Below are positions 63,734-64,000 of a stretch of DNA of 64,000 nucleotides, one piece after another. The stretch spans positions 682,001-746,000 of the forward strand of contig NZ_CP010945.1 in the NCBI RefSeq assembly GCF_000293885.2. Direction: 5' to 3'. How positions within the stretch are numbered: the first letter of the stretch is position 1; each line of letters opens with the position of its first letter. The notes beneath the pieces are model-generated. The model did no database searches and had not been told where the DNA came from. It was given only the letters and a program-made list of their open reading frames with translations. Origin of the DNA: Pseudomonas fluorescens NCIMB 11764 (GTDB taxonomy: Bacteria > Pseudomonadota > Gammaproteobacteria > Pseudomonadales > Pseudomonadaceae). The position numbers and the translations under genes were made by a program.

Positions 63734-64000
63734 ATGCAGAAAGAAACCGAAATCAAACTCCGCGTCAGCCGCGAAACCCTCGCCGCCCTGCGCGAGCACC
63801 CGCTCCTGAAAAAACGCAACAAAAGTGGCTGGGAACGCCGTGAACTGATGAACCAGTACTTCGACACGCCTGAGCGTGACCTGGCCCGCGCCAAGGTTGC
63901 CCTGCGCCTGCGCCGCGATGGCGAAGAAGTGATCCAGACCCTCAAGACCCGTGGCCAGAGCGTCGCCGGTTTGTCCGAGCGTAACGAATACGACTGGAAC
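63734..64000 (+). CDS. CYTH-domain inorganic triphosphatase, 5' part
   Basis: Starts at the ATG at 63734 (MQKETEIKLRVSRETLAAL) and runs off the window, 89 codons visible. The E-T-E-I-K-L start is the ExExK signature of CYTH triphosphatases; YFDTPERDL, ALRLRRDGEE and LKTRG are further metal/triphosphate-binding strands. Full-length homologues often add a CHAD domain, which cannot be checked here. Divergent from argE. Confidence 0.9.
   Translation, partial: MQKETEIKLRVSRETLAALREHPLLKKRNKSGWERRELMNQYFDTPERDLARAKVALRLRRDGEEVIQTLKTRGQSVAGLSERNEYDWN

Overview
The window looks like chromosome of a Pseudomonas of the P. fluorescens group. The evidence is the uniformly GC-rich coding sequence, the blocks thyA-lgt, ptsP-rppH, ilvA|rpiA and D2HGDH|serA, a polyamine locus in the same gene order as the P. 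aeruginosa spu cluster, an ssuEADCBF sulfonate operon with lsfA, and many Pseudomonas-type extragenic palindromes of the REP/REPIN kind. I saw no rRNA, tRNA or CRISPR array.

Layout. 1-8.1 kb: the 3' part of a GTPase/DUF3482 gene, then a leftward set of 2-aminoethylphosphonate-type genes (PhnZ-like HD oxygenase, FAD oxidoreductase, ABC binding protein, fused permease, ATPase, LysR regulator). 8.1-11 kb: divergent cadA/cadR with a clear MerR-type operator. 11-21.4 kb: housekeeping genes (thyA, lgt, TauE-type exporter, NRDE protein, ptsP, rppH, HAD phosphatase, DUF2269 protein, ilvA, rpiA). 21.5-27.2 kb: two tandem SdiA-regulated-family paralogues, a FAH-family hydrolase and D-2-hydroxyglutarate dehydrogenase, divergent from serA across a 32-bp dyad.

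27.1-30 kb is the most unusual part. An AT-richer two-gene cassette, an S-type-pyocin-like bacteriocin with a small probable immunity gene, sits between the intact serA 3' end and a second 149-bp copy of that 3' end. The two copies differ at one synonymous base. This looks like a bacteriocin cassette integrated at the end of serA.

30-39.6 kb: small secreted or periplasmic proteins, a PPHD-like prolyl hydroxylase, an alpha/beta hydrolase, an AHL-acylase-like Ntn hydrolase (HacB type), a GlxA-type regulator and an HD-domain hydrolase. 39.7-50.1 kb: the spu polyamine uptake and gamma-glutamylation cluster (spuH-G-F-E-D-C-B leftward, spuI rightward). spuA is reduced to a truncated, degraded remnant, which predicts loss of the local gamma-glutamyl-GABA hydrolase step. 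50.4-56.8 kb: a TetR regulator and the ssuFBCDAE/lsfA sulfonate-sulfur operon. 57-60.8 kb: two OprD-family porins sharing a nearly identical 5' end and signal peptide, then a 3' fragment of a sulfonate/taurine-type binding protein gene. 60.9-64 kb: argA, argE and the start of a CYTH-domain triphosphatase gene.

Intergenic space is dominated by two large palindrome families. The roughly 90-135 bp family with gtggcgagggagc ends occurs seven times, and the family with gtgggagcgagcctgctcgcg ends occurs about five times. They often close operons and add spurious N-terminal extensions to open frames.
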